This document shows positions 1 to 8,491 of a stretch of 64,000 nucleotides of DNA, piece by piece. Every line of letters begins with the position of its first letter. Within the stretch, counting starts at the first letter, position 1. The stretch is from assembly GCA_020725805.1 (NCBI GenBank), contig DYEF01000065.1:42070-106069 (forward strand), in the 5' to 3' direction. A program made the translations under genes and the position numbers. The notes beneath the pieces are model-generated. The model was not told the origin of the DNA and did no database searches. It saw nothing but the letters and a program-made list of their open reading frames with translations. This DNA is from Bdellovibrio sp. (GTDB lineage Bacteria; Myxococcota; SpSt-1050).

Positions 1-700
1 CCTCGATAACAAGAACAGCCTGAGAAATTTCAGCAATATACTGATTTCTTCTCACAAAGGTATATTCATTTGTCTCTTCAAGCGGGCCATATGCAGAAAT
101 TATCAGACCACCAGAATCAACAATTTTTTCAAAAAGCGGAATATTTACCGCAGGATAAGGTTTATCTATGGGCGTCCCCAGAAAGGCAATTGTCTTACCA
201 TGATTTTTCAGGGCAGAAGAGTGAGCAACCGTATCTATACCTGTAGCACCGCCGCTTACGATATTCGCGCTTTTGGCAATTATTTCGACAAATCTTTCGG
301 TCATTTCAATCCCGTAATTAGTAGGACTTCTGGTCCCCACAACCGCAATATTCCTGTTGTCAGCAACAGACAGATCACCCCTGTAGAAGAAGACCGGCAG
401 AATTCTTAGTCCCGCAAAAACCGAAGGATAATTCCTGTCACAGAGAGTTGAAATCTTTATCCCCAGATCACTGCAAACAGACAGAATTCTGTCAATGTCG
501 GTATCCTTAGACGATATATATTCAATCTCGTCATCGGAAAACCTGTATTTTTCCCTCTTTCCGGTAAGAAAATAGCTTAAACTCTCATACCCGCTCTCCC
601 TGAAATCCATAAGCAGGTCGAAAAGTGACTTCTCACCGAAGCCCTTCTTTCTGAGCCTTTTAAGACCGATTATTTCCTTTATGAGGCCGTTTTCCGACAT
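1..700 (-). CDS. dprA: DNA processing protein DprA (3' end cut by window edge)
   Basis: 233 codons are visible and the frame runs off the left edge. DprA binds incoming single-stranded DNA and loads RecA during natural transformation. The N-terminal 1-80 is helical. The Rossmann-like core starts near 117 with VGTRSPTNYG (121-130), followed by SGGATGIDTVAH (149-160), the DKPYPAVN segment (179-186) and FVRRNQYIAEIS (215-226), which match the DprA/Smf family in order and spacing. The start at 700 is preceded by GAGAGG. A ComEA-like gene 1.8 kb away is consistent with a competence system, but the two genes are not in one operon. Confidence 0.93.
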   Translation of the reverse strand, partial: MSENGLIKEIIGLKRLRKKGFGEKSLFDLLMDFRESGYESLSYFLTGKREKYRFSDDEIEYISSKDTDIDRILSVCSDLGIKISTLCDRNYPSVFAGLRILPVFFYRGDLSVADNRNIAVVGTRSPTNYGIEMTERFVEIIAKSANIVSGGATGIDTVAHSSALKNHGKTIAFLGTPIDKPYPAVNIPLFEKIVDSGGLIISAYGPLEETNEYTFVRRNQYIAEISQAVLVIE

Positions 701-1396
701 TAAAACTCTAACCTCTCAAAATTAAAGGTTTTCCCATTTATATCTTAATATCAAATCTGTCAAATAAAATTAGAAAAAAGTTTCTAACCTTTTGATATCA
801 GGCTATATTTTTTATATCGTTTACCTTATATAGTAAAGTATCATTAATCAGAACCAGTTAATCCGGGATTTTGTAATATTCAATAAAGGTGCCGAAACGG
901 AAAATATTGATCCTGTTATAACCACTTTAGGTGCCAGTTACAAATTACTCAATTATTACAATTAGTTAGCGAATAGCCACTCTGATTAATAATAAATATA
1001 GCCGTTGAGAAACCAGACAAATATGAATAGGGATATCAAATCAGAATCGGGCTCCTAAAGGTTTGGTATGCTTCTACCAAAAACATGGCAGTTCCTAATA
1101 CAATAAAAGCCATTTATTTGATAAGTGCCGGTCACCACTAAAAGAAACTAATACCACATCTTACCAAATAAAGAAAACTAACCGAATTAAAATCCCTGTT
1201 CTGCTTCCTTTGCATCCTTAAAGCTAAGCTAAAGTATTAGATTAAAACTTTATGCTAACATATTAATATAATGAGATATTTTACATTTGTATGAATTGAC
1301 TGTATTCGCGGTAACTATATTCTTACAACAGATTGTTTTAATTTGACTAACTTTCGTTTGGGTAATATAATTACTCTTGTGATATGTTATGACGTT
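701..1396. other. AT-rich stretch without a recognisable gene
   Basis: About 700 bases lie between the divergent dprA and lipoprotein starts. Stop codons are frequent in all frames and I see no protein family or tRNA fold. It contains a 7-bp perfect inverted repeat (1062-1068 with 1075-1081, 6-base loop) and three short GTGCC-containing words near 890, 932 and 1126. Both divergent promoters should lie here. The TTG-led upstream extension of the following ORF (1343-1396) has no ribosome binding site and is not counted as coding. Confidence 0.6.
1296..1323 (+). promoter_or_regulatory. Possible sigma-70 promoter for the Cys-rich lipoprotein
   Basis: TTGACT at 1296-1301 and TATTCT at 1318-1323 are separated by 16 bases, about 75 bases before the proposed ATG. 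The match is only partial (5/6 and 4/6), so this is a weak call. Confidence 0.28.
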
Positions 1397-2503
1397 ATGA
1401 AGACCGGTAATGTAATTTATCCCTTTTTAATCCTTTCCCTTTTCAGCTGCTCAGTTGACTATTCAGTCCTTGAGGAAAGATTCTGCAATTCCCAAAATCA
1501 ATGTATAGAGGGCTATAAGTGTGATCTGGCAACCGGCAAATGCATAAAATCACCGGATTCATCGGATATATCTTTCAGGGATATCATATCGGATATTGAC
1601 AGCGGGCTCACTGACCTGTTAACGGAAGATGTTAAGGACGACACCGATGACAGAAGTTATTCTGATACATATCAGGACATAATTTCAGATATCAAAGACA
1701 CAGGATATCCGGATATATCAAATGACAGCGGCCTGTGCGAAACCGGTATATTTACCTGCAGGGATAATGACCTCTACAGATGTGATGAAAACGGCCTAAT
1801 GGTACTCGAAAAGAGCTGTGAAATGGGATGCAAAAATGACCATTGTATTGAATGTCTGCCCAACGAAAAAGTCTGTACAGATGAAGAGAATCTCAGAATA
1901 TGCAATCAGGAAGGTCTCTTCGAATCCCAGAAATGCACTTATAAATGCTATAACAATCAATGTGTAATCTGTCTGCCTACCGACAAATACTGTAACGGCA
2001 AAAAGGCCCTGAAATGTAATCCGATCGGCACAAAATGGGAAGAGAAAGATTGTGAAATCGGGTGTTCGGCCGGAGAATGTATGATATGTGAACCGGAAGT
2101 TACAAAAAAATGTGTCGATAATGATATTTATACCTGTACTGCCTCCGGAATGGATTATTCAAAGACACAAAACTGTTGTCATGAAAACAACTGCACAGAT
2201 GGCAATTGCGTAATTACTGCACCAAGAGTAACAGATTACAACCCGAAAGACTGGAAAGTCGGAGGCACTATTTACTGGGATATATACGGATGCTTCTTTG
2301 TCAGTAATGCATCGAAGGTGATGATAGATTTTGGCGGTTCGTGGAAAGAAATTACCGAATACGACAATTATGAATATTCAATGAGAACAGAAGAACGTAT
2401 TCAGATTAAGGTCAAGGTCCTGACCGGCACAGAATTCAATTTTAAGGTTGTAAATCCCGACGGTCAGAGTACTCAGCAATATCCTATAAAAAAACACTAT
2501 TAA
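1397..2503 (+). CDS. Cys-rich surface lipoprotein with Asp-rich spacer
   Basis: 368 residues from the ATG at 1397. This start gives a short lipoprotein signal peptide ending in the lipobox LFSC (Cys18); the longer TTG-led frame would bury it. Residues about 53-111 are an Asp/Ser/Ile-rich spacer made of SDI and DII words. Residues 114-271 hold four Cys-rich units of roughly 40 residues, each with a C-x-x-C pair and an LxxC core, resembling the repeated Cys modules of myxobacterial-type surface proteins. The last 90 residues look like an IPT/TIG-type beta domain. The likely location is the outer-membrane surface. Function is unknown. There is no clear Shine-Dalgarno before the start, so the start rests on the signal peptide. 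Confidence 0.8.
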   Translation: MKTGNVIYPFLILSLFSCSVDYSVLEERFCNSQNQCIEGYKCDLATGKCIKSPDSSDISFRDIISDIDSGLTDLLTEDVKDDTDDRSYSDTYQDIISDIKDTGYPDISNDSGLCETGIFTCRDNDLYRCDENGLMVLEKSCEMGCKNDHCIECLPNEKVCTDEENLRICNQEGLFESQKCTYKCYNNQCVICLPTDKYCNGKKALKCNPIGTKWEEKDCEIGCSAGECMICEPEVTKKCVDNDIYTCTASGMDYSKTQNCCHENNCTDGNCVITAPRVTDYNPKDWKVGGTIYWDIYGCFFVSNASKVMIDFGGSWKEITEYDNYEYSMRTEERIQIKVKVLTGTEFNFKVVNPDGQSTQQYPIKKHY

Positions 2504-2527
2504 TAACATTGTAAAAAACTCACAGAT

Positions 2528-3043
2528 TTAACAATCGACGCATAAATATTTTTCTATCCTTAAAAGATTCTTTTTGCCTATCCCCCTGATCTTTCCGAGG
2601 TCATCTGTCCTCCCGAATCTTCCGTTCTTTATCCGGTATTCTATAATTCTTTCTGCAACTGACTCTCCTATACCGTCAATACTGATAAGGTCACTTAAAC
2701 TTGCACTGTTTACATCAATCCTTAGCCCAAGCATAAGTCTCTCATAACCGCTCATCCAAAACGAACTTATTCTGCAGTCTTTATCCAAAAAAGCCTTTTT
2801 CCCGTATCCGACGTCAATGTCACTGATAACGCAACCGCATCTCTCGAGCAGTTCCAGACTTGGCAGATCCGTATACCTCCCCTTACAGTATAATGTCTTA
2901 TAAACCCCGCAGCTCAACGGGACCTTATAGTCACAAAGAATATCTTCGGAATAGTACGAGAGTCCTCTCCCCTCCCTTACCATCCCCAGAATACCCGCAG
3001 TTAAAGCAATTAAAGCAAAGAACAAAAACGAAAATCTACTCAT
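2528..3043 (-). CDS. ComEA-like helix-hairpin-helix protein
   Basis: 171 residues from the ATG at 3043, which overlaps the upstream stop by 8 bases. One N-terminal membrane segment (about 2-18) is followed by about 85 residues of unknown, Cys-containing sequence. A C-terminal ComEA-type double HhH domain follows: IDVNSAS (109-115), GIGESVAERI (from 124) and GIGKKNL (from 154). Such domains bind double-stranded DNA without sequence preference. ComEA proteins act in DNA uptake across the envelope, and the single membrane anchor fits. The middle region is longer than in minimal ComEA proteins, so a true uptake role is likely but not certain. It is last in a four-gene minus-strand operon. Confidence 0.82.
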   Translation of the reverse strand: MSRFSFLFFALIALTAGILGMVREGRGLSYYSEDILCDYKVPLSCGVYKTLYCKGRYTDLPSLELLERCGCVISDIDVGYGKKAFLDKDCRISSFWMSGYERLMLGLRIDVNSASLSDLISIDGIGESVAERIIEYRIKNGRFGRTDDLGKIRGIGKKNLLRIEKYLCVDC

Positions 3044-4253
3044 TCTTATCCAGTTCAAACGTCTCGTGCAGAATCCTCAGGGCAAGTTCCAGATAGTCCC
3101 TGCTTATGGCTACAGAAATCTTTATGTCGTTTGCATTGATATAATTGATATTTATCCTGTTTTTGGCAAGCACAGAGAATATCTTGAAGGCAACATCAGG
3201 AGCCTTATAGAGTCCCGAACCTATAACAGAGACAACCGCTATGTTATCATCATACTCAACCGAGGAAGCCCCACACTCCTTTGCAAATTTCTCGGTAATT
3301 ATATATGCCCTCTTTGCATCATCACGCAGTACCGTAAATGAAAGGTCTGATAGTCCGTCTATTGTCACAATATTACTGATATCGAAGATATTTATACCAT
3401 TCTCGACAAGGGGAGAAAAAATGCGCGCCGCAACTCCCGGCCTGTCCTGCAACTGATGTATGGATACCTTGGCTTTGTTAGGGTCACCGATTATGGATTT
3501 GACAATACTCTTTTTCATCTTTCCTCCCGAAATTAATGTATATTTCTCTGGCTCATAAAAACTTCTGAATTCTATTTCGATACCCCATTCTTTTGCAAGC
3601 ATAAGGTCATCGAGGTCGAAACTCGACGTATTGAGAGAAAGGATATTTGCTGCCTCGTCATAATCAAGTTCCCTTATAAGCCGGGCCTTCGACACATACT
3701 CCCTGTTGGAGGTAAAAAACAGCAAATCTTCCCTGTAATAGAGCACCTTACTCTGCCCCAGCAGTTTGGCAAAAAGAATAGGAGTTACCCGGTCTGTTCC
3801 TCCGAGTATTCTGTCTATCTGACCCTTTTCATCAATTACTGAAAGACCGCTTACCAGAAGGACCGTACCTCTCTGAATATTCTTTTCAATAAATTCACGG
3901 TAAAAATCCGGAATCGTCGGCTCTGTAAAGAGCTTGCGCTTCGGAATCTGAATCAGATTCTGGTCGAATTCAATAGTATAAATACCTTTTGAGAGAAGGG
4001 CAAATTTCAGAATTCTGGAGGAAATATTTTCTGTAGGCCTGTAAAGCTGGTTGAATTCCGATTCCTGACTGATATTGTAAAAAGAGGAAATACTCTCCTT
4101 GAGGCTTTCATAGAATTTCCTGATATAGGGGACAATGATTATCAGGCTTTCCTGTGAATCAAAATGGCGCTTGATGATATCTACACTTCTTCTGATATTT
4201 TCCACCGAATCGAACATCTTATGAGACAATCTGAGAATAGAAATCTTCTGCAT
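3036..4253 (-). CDS. Degenerate aspartokinase-like protein with two ACT domains
   Basis: 405 residues from the ATG at 4253, two bases after the previous stop and 8 bases after GGAAGG. The overall plan is that of an aspartokinase (LysC): kinase fold 1-245, then two ACT domains (about 262-325 and 339-405; the first starts with KVSIHQLQDRPGVAARIF). The catalytic signatures are eroded. The N-terminal KFGG(T/S) motif is replaced by LRLSHKM, the GGSDTTA motif reads GGTDRVTP (151-158), and TDVDG reads REDLL. The stretch after the kinase core still aligns with the family (SKARLIRELDYDEAANIL). It may be a regulatory pseudoenzyme that senses an amino acid through its ACT domains. A conventional aspartokinase should exist elsewhere in the genome. 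Confidence 0.72.
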   Translation of the reverse strand: MQKISILRLSHKMFDSVENIRRSVDIIKRHFDSQESLIIIVPYIRKFYESLKESISSFYNISQESEFNQLYRPTENISSRILKFALLSKGIYTIEFDQNLIQIPKRKLFTEPTIPDFYREFIEKNIQRGTVLLVSGLSVIDEKGQIDRILGGTDRVTPILFAKLLGQSKVLYYREDLLFFTSNREYVSKARLIRELDYDEAANILSLNTSSFDLDDLMLAKEWGIEIEFRSFYEPEKYTLISGGKMKKSIVKSIIGDPNKAKVSIHQLQDRPGVAARIFSPLVENGINIFDISNIVTIDGLSDLSFTVLRDDAKRAYIITEKFAKECGASSVEYDDNIAVVSVIGSGLYKAPDVAFKIFSVLAKNRININYINANDIKISVAISRDYLELALRILHETFELDKNE

Positions 4254-4254
4254 T

Positions 4255-5175
4255 TTATTCGCCTTCCTCATTCATTTTGAATATTATCCCCCACCTCACA
4301 CCTCGTGTGGAGACCCGGACTGATTCTCTTCTGAGATAATCCATTATATTCCTTACAATCAGAATTCCGGCGGGCAGAATATCCGCCCTGTCCGGTTCAA
4401 TACCTGTAATCTTTGCCCTCTCCTGACGGCTCATCTGCGATATGGTCTCAAACAACCCCTGAATCTCTCTGAAACTTATCGTTTTATTCTCAATAATCTC
4501 CGGCCTGTACTCTGCCATTCCCTCAAGGATGGCTCCGATATTCGTAATCGTCCCGCCTGAGATATGGACCGCTGTAAAATTTCCTGTCACATCGTAAGGG
4601 ATATTCTTTTCGAGTATCTCATTGATATAACCGGATGCCTGCAAAACGGCGTCTCTCTGATACACCTCTTTTGCGGAAAAATACTTTTCGTAGATTCCTA
4701 CTGCCCCGAGTTTGAGGCTTCTGGTGAACTTTATATCCGAGTCTATGCCTGTAGATATCTCGGTTGAACCGCCTCCGATATCCACTACACATATCTCCTT
4801 TGAAGGATTCAGATATGATACTGAATAAAAACTGTAAAAACCCTCTTTCTCTCCGTCAATTATTTCAATATCGCCAAGACAGGCACCCGAAAGTTTCTTG
4901 AGGACATAATCACTGTTCTTTGCACTGCGAAGAACCTCAGTGGCAACATATTTTACCTTATCAACTCCCTTATTGTGAATCTTGTCCGAAAATTCCCTTA
5001 AGGCATTAAGGGTTATTTCGATATTCTCCTCCCTTATTGTGCCGTCATCTCCAAGGCCCTTGCCAAGCCTTGTAATACGGGATAGTTCGGTTACATTCCT
5101 GATGTCCCTTCCCTCGACATCGGCAATTGTAAGCAAAACTGAATTTGTACCTATATCGACTACAGCAGTCTTCAT
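4255..5175 (-). CDS. Ppx/GppA family phosphatase
   Basis: 306 residues, the short single-lobe-pair form without the C-terminal HD extension of E. coli Ppx. ASKHA-fold phosphate motifs are clear: VVDIGTNSVLLTIADV (5-20) and VVDIGGGSTEIS (130-141), with an acidic GEKEG segment near 108-112 where the catalytic Glu is expected and HISGGT near 208. The family hydrolyses polyphosphate or pppGpp, and sequence alone does not separate these. It lies 15 bases downstream of the aminotransferase gene and two bases upstream of the aspartokinase-like gene, so all are probably co-transcribed. Confidence 0.9.
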   Translation of the reverse strand: MKTAVVDIGTNSVLLTIADVEGRDIRNVTELSRITRLGKGLGDDGTIREENIEITLNALREFSDKIHNKGVDKVKYVATEVLRSAKNSDYVLKKLSGACLGDIEIIDGEKEGFYSFYSVSYLNPSKEICVVDIGGGSTEISTGIDSDIKFTRSLKLGAVGIYEKYFSAKEVYQRDAVLQASGYINEILEKNIPYDVTGNFTAVHISGGTITNIGAILEGMAEYRPEIIENKTISFREIQGLFETISQMSRQERAKITGIEPDRADILPAGILIVRNIMDYLRRESVRVSTRGVRWGIIFKMNEEGE

Positions 5176-5190
5176 CTCTCTCTACCCCTC

Positions 5191-6384
5191 TTACCTCTTA
5201 TTTTCTATAGCATCCTTCATCCTCTTCAATCCCTCGACAATCTGCTCTCTCGATGTTGCATACGAAAGCCTTATGTATTCATCTTTCTCGCCGACGTTCT
5301 TTGAACCAAAGCAGGTCCTCGAAAGCACAGCAACCCCGGCCTTGTAAAGCAGATAATCCTGCAGTTCCCTTGAATCCTTGAATCCCAGATTCCTGCAGGC
5401 CTCTGTAACATTCGGGAAAACATAGAAGGCACCTTTTGCCTTAAGACATTTTACTCCCTTTATATCGTTGAGAAGGCCGACTATAAGGTCTCTTCTTGCC
5501 TTAAACTCCTCTGCCATTTTATATGACTCCGACTGGTCACCTCTCAGGGCCTCGATAGCCGCATACTGGGTAAATGCGGCGGTACAGGAATCCGAATTGA
5601 TAATCATCCTCGTCACAACCTTGGCAAGTTCCTGAGGCATTATTCCCCAGCCGATTCTCCAGCCCGTCATTGCATATGTCTTCGAGCATCCGTCTACAAT
5701 TATGGTCCTTTCCTTCATACCCGGAATAGACGAGATGGTCTCGAATTTTGAATCAAAGCAGAATCTGTGATATACCTCGTCGGACATTACATAAAAATCA
5801 TGTTTCATTGCGAGTCCTGCAATGGCTTCAAGGTCAGATCTGGAAAGTGAACCGCCGGTCGGGTTATGAGGTGAATTTATTATAAGCAGTTTCGTTCGGG
5901 GAGTGATAAGCTTTTTCAGTGTATCTATATCGCAGGAGAACTCCTTCTCCTCAACAAGTGGCAGAGGGACAGGTTTGCCGTTTAGAAAATTAATAACTGA
6001 TTCGTATATCGGAAATCCGGGATTGACATAGATTACCTCATCTCCTTCATTTACAAGCGCATGCATAGTATGAAAGAGAATCGGTTTTGCACCCGGAGTA
6101 ACAACTACCTCGGAAGGGTCAATCTTAACTCCCCTAAGTTCGAACGACTTCTGGGCAATGACCTCCCTCAGTTCGGGTATTCCGTTTGCCGGTTTATAAT
6201 GTGTCTCATTGCGGTCAATAGCATCTTTGCCGGCCTTCTTTATATTTTCAGGTGTATTGAAATCGGGTTCACCGATTGAAAAAGAGATAATACTCTTCCC
6301 CTGTGCCTTCAGTTCGTTGACCTTTGCAAGAACATCAAAGGCAGTCTCTGTCCCGAGTCTTGAAATCCTGTCTGCAAACTTCAT
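5191..6384 (-). CDS. Class I pyridoxal-phosphate aminotransferase (aspartate type)
   Basis: 397 residues from the ATG at 6384, set by a perfect GGAGG seven bases upstream. The reading frame extends 36 codons further, but that part is hydrophobic and unlike the family. Motifs: NSPHNPTGG (170-178), SDEVYHRF (201-208), and SKTYAMTGWRIGW with the PLP-binding Lys at 235 and Arg at 243. The closest known group is the prokaryotic aspartate/prephenate aminotransferase clade (type Ib). It probably makes oxaloacetate/aspartate, but other amino acid substrates are possible. It heads the operon with ppx, the aspartokinase-like gene and the comEA-like gene. Confidence 0.92.
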   Translation of the reverse strand: MKFADRISRLGTETAFDVLAKVNELKAQGKSIISFSIGEPDFNTPENIKKAGKDAIDRNETHYKPANGIPELREVIAQKSFELRGVKIDPSEVVVTPGAKPILFHTMHALVNEGDEVIYVNPGFPIYESVINFLNGKPVPLPLVEEKEFSCDIDTLKKLITPRTKLLIINSPHNPTGGSLSRSDLEAIAGLAMKHDFYVMSDEVYHRFCFDSKFETISSIPGMKERTIIVDGCSKTYAMTGWRIGWGIMPQELAKVVTRMIINSDSCTAAFTQYAAIEALRGDQSESYKMAEEFKARRDLIVGLLNDIKGVKCLKAKGAFYVFPNVTEACRNLGFKDSRELQDYLLYKAGVAVLSRTCFGSKNVGEKDEYIRLSYATSREQIVEGLKRMKDAIENKR

Positions 6385-6430
6385 AAATATACCTCCGTTG
6401 AAGAAAGTGAAGTAATAAAACCAAATAAAT

Positions 6431-6440
6431 ACCAATTGGT
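6431..6440. promoter_or_regulatory. 10-bp perfect palindrome between divergent genes
   Basis: ACCAATTGGT is a perfect palindrome about 47 bases upstream of the aminotransferase start and 120 bases before the acyl-CoA dehydrogenase start. Its size and place fit a dimeric repressor operator (for example TetR type). No regulator gene is adjacent, so this is a suggestion only. Confidence 0.3.
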
Positions 6441-6485
6441 CAACCAAAAATGGATAAAATACGCAATACGGATTTTTTACGCAGT

Positions 6486-6514
6486 GTGTCATAAAAATAC
6501 TTGCAAGCTATGAT
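6486..6514 (+). promoter_or_regulatory. Possible promoter of the acyl-CoA dehydrogenase gene
   Basis: A -10-like TATGAT at 6509-6514 is preceded by GTGTCA at 6486-6491 with a 17-base spacer. The -35 is weak (4/6). It overlaps the ACGCAGTGTGTCA motif that also occurs before the ATP synthase operon. Confidence 0.33.
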
Positions 6515-6561
6515 AAATAATGTTAGTAAATTTATGTTTTAACTTCATTAAAGGAGGCAAA

Positions 6562-8358
6562 ATGTCCGGTATTTATGAAAAATTGTCACCCCAGACGGGT
6601 GCAGGTTTTATATTTGACAGAGCAACAGAGAAAAGGTTTTTCACTCCTGAAGATTTCGACGAAGATACCATTCAGTTCAGAAATACAGCACTGGATTTTA
6701 TAGTAAACGAAGTAATGCCGAACATCGAAAAGATAGACGAACACGACTATGACCTGCTCGTGAAACTTCTTAAGAAGGCCGGTGAACTGGGACTTCTGAT
6801 GTGTGATATCCCCGAAAAATTCGGAGGGGCCGAACTTCCGAAAGCCACATCAATGGGAATCAGCGAGGTCATAGGGATGAGCGGCTCCTTTTCAGTCGCA
6901 CTGATGGCACATACAGGAATCGGGACACTCCCCATTCTCTTCTTTGGCAACGACAAACAGCGCGAAAAGTATCTCCCGAAACTTGCAACAGGTGAACTCA
7001 TCGGTGCCTACGCCCTGACGGAGACCGGTTCCGGCTCTGATGCACTCGCAGCAAAGACAAAGGCTGTACTTACACCGGACGGCAAGTACTATATTCTCAA
7101 CGGCGGCAAACAATTCATTACAAATGCCGGATTTGCCGATGTCTTTACCGTATTCGCAAAAATAGACGGAGATAAGTTTACAGGTTTTATCATTGAGAAA
7201 GGGACACCGGGATTCTCGGTAGGTAAGGAAGAGAACAAGATGGGTATCCGTGGTTCGTCAACCTGTCCGCTCATTCTCGAAGACTGCAAAGTCCCCGCAG
7301 AGAATGTCTTGGGTGAAATCGGCAAAGGACACAAGATCGCATTTAACATCCTCAATGTCGGAAGATTCAAGCTCGGCGTTATATGCATCGGTGCCGCAAA
7401 GGATGTCCTGAAGACTTCAATCAAATATGCAAAAGACCGCAAGCAGTTCGGAAGACCGATAGAATCATTCGGTATGATAAGGGAAAAGTTTGCCAATATG
7501 GCAATTCAGATTTATGCCGGTGAGACCGTATCATACAGGGTAGCAGGTCTTATGGACAAGATACTCCATACAATCGACAAATCTGCTCCCGACGCACAGC
7601 AGAAGACAATCGAGGGAATCGAGGAATTTGCAATCGAAGATTCAATAATGAAGGTATTCGGCTCGGAGATACTCGACTATGTCGTCGACGAAGGAGTTCA
7701 GATACACGGCGGATACGGATATACAAGGGAATATTCAGTCGAACGGGCATACAGGGATTCGAGAATCAACAGACTCTTCGAGGGGACCAACGAGATAAAC
7801 AGACTCGTTATCATCTCGACTATTATGAGAAGGATTGCGGCAGGCAAGATCAATATCGCCGAAATTACAAAGAAAATGACAGAAGAACTAAAGGACACAT
7901 CACTCATTACGAAAGATATCAAAAATTCACCTGTCTCAGATTCGGTCAAACTAACTGAACTTCTCAAAAGGGCTTATCTGTATCTGTTCAGCAAACTGGT
8001 CCAGAAACACGGAGAAGGACTCGCAAAGGAACAGGAATACATTAGAGCTCTTGCAGATGCAACAATAGCAATATGTGCTATGGACTCAGTATGCGGCAGG
8101 GCACTGAATTCAAAGGAAATGCTTGGAGACGAAAGAGCCAGAATACAGATTGATATGGCGAATGCCTTTGTAGCAGAGACATTCGAGAAGACTTTCGCGG
8201 AACTGAGACTTCTAGCCTCCTCAGGTGCATCGGGAGAAGAACTCGCCAGAGATATGAAAGTACTCGGTATGCTGTACAGAACTCCTGAATACAACCTGAT
8301 AGCCCTGAAGCGTTCAATCGCGCAATATTTCGTAGATAAGGAAGAATACAGATTATAA
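6562..8358 (+). CDS. Acyl-CoA dehydrogenase (long, FadE/YusJ-like)
   Basis: 598 residues; the start is set by AAAGGAGG six bases before the ATG. This flavoenzyme performs the first alpha,beta-dehydrogenation of acyl-CoA. The N-terminal helical domain is followed by the beta domain with YALTETGSGSDA (about 149-160) and GIRGSSTCPLILEDCKVP (228-245). The C-terminal helical domain has QIHGGYGYTREY (about 380-391) and LFEGTNEINR, where Glu407 is the expected catalytic base. About 165 extra residues after the core match the long acyl-CoA dehydrogenases of Gram-positives and Deltaproteobacteria. It is transcribed alone, divergent from the aminotransferase operon. Confidence 0.93.
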   Translation: MSGIYEKLSPQTGAGFIFDRATEKRFFTPEDFDEDTIQFRNTALDFIVNEVMPNIEKIDEHDYDLLVKLLKKAGELGLLMCDIPEKFGGAELPKATSMGISEVIGMSGSFSVALMAHTGIGTLPILFFGNDKQREKYLPKLATGELIGAYALTETGSGSDALAAKTKAVLTPDGKYYILNGGKQFITNAGFADVFTVFAKIDGDKFTGFIIEKGTPGFSVGKEENKMGIRGSSTCPLILEDCKVPAENVLGEIGKGHKIAFNILNVGRFKLGVICIGAAKDVLKTSIKYAKDRKQFGRPIESFGMIREKFANMAIQIYAGETVSYRVAGLMDKILHTIDKSAPDAQQKTIEGIEEFAIEDSIMKVFGSEILDYVVDEGVQIHGGYGYTREYSVERAYRDSRINRLFEGTNEINRLVIISTIMRRIAAGKINIAEITKKMTEELKDTSLITKDIKNSPVSDSVKLTELLKRAYLYLFSKLVQKHGEGLAKEQEYIRALADATIAICAMDSVCGRALNSKEMLGDERARIQIDMANAFVAETFEKTFAELRLLASSGASGEELARDMKVLGMLYRTPEYNLIALKRSIAQYFVDKEEYRL

Positions 8359-8491
8359 TTCATATTCCGGAATCACTGACCGGTTCTTTTATCTGCCATA
8401 AGAGTTTTTAGGCGAAATAGAGAGAATCCGTCTTTTAATAAACAGATTCTGAACTGATAATTCTGCTATTTAGATATTCGTCAGGATATAG
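8359..8491. other. Convergent intergenic gap
   Basis: 133 bases lie between two convergent gene ends. They contain two weak imperfect repeats (near 8368-8383, and a 6-bp AGAATC/GATTCT pair near 8422-8450). Neither is a convincing intrinsic terminator. Confidence 0.4.

Noticed and set aside
1062-1081. 7-bp hairpin between dprA and the lipoprotein
   Set aside because: It is short, isolated and has no T-run or second copy, so it cannot be distinguished from chance in AT-rich DNA.
1343-1396. 54-base N-terminal extension of the Cys-rich lipoprotein starting with TTG
   Set aside because: It would place 18 residues before a perfect lipoprotein signal and has no Shine-Dalgarno.
6385-6492. 36-residue hydrophobic extension of the aminotransferase
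   Set aside because: A GGAGG site and normal family length place the start at 6384; the extension is non-coding promoter sequence.
8368-8450. Possible bidirectional terminator between the acyl-CoA dehydrogenase and lipase genes
   Set aside because: Stems are only 4-6 bp with long loops and no clear T-run.
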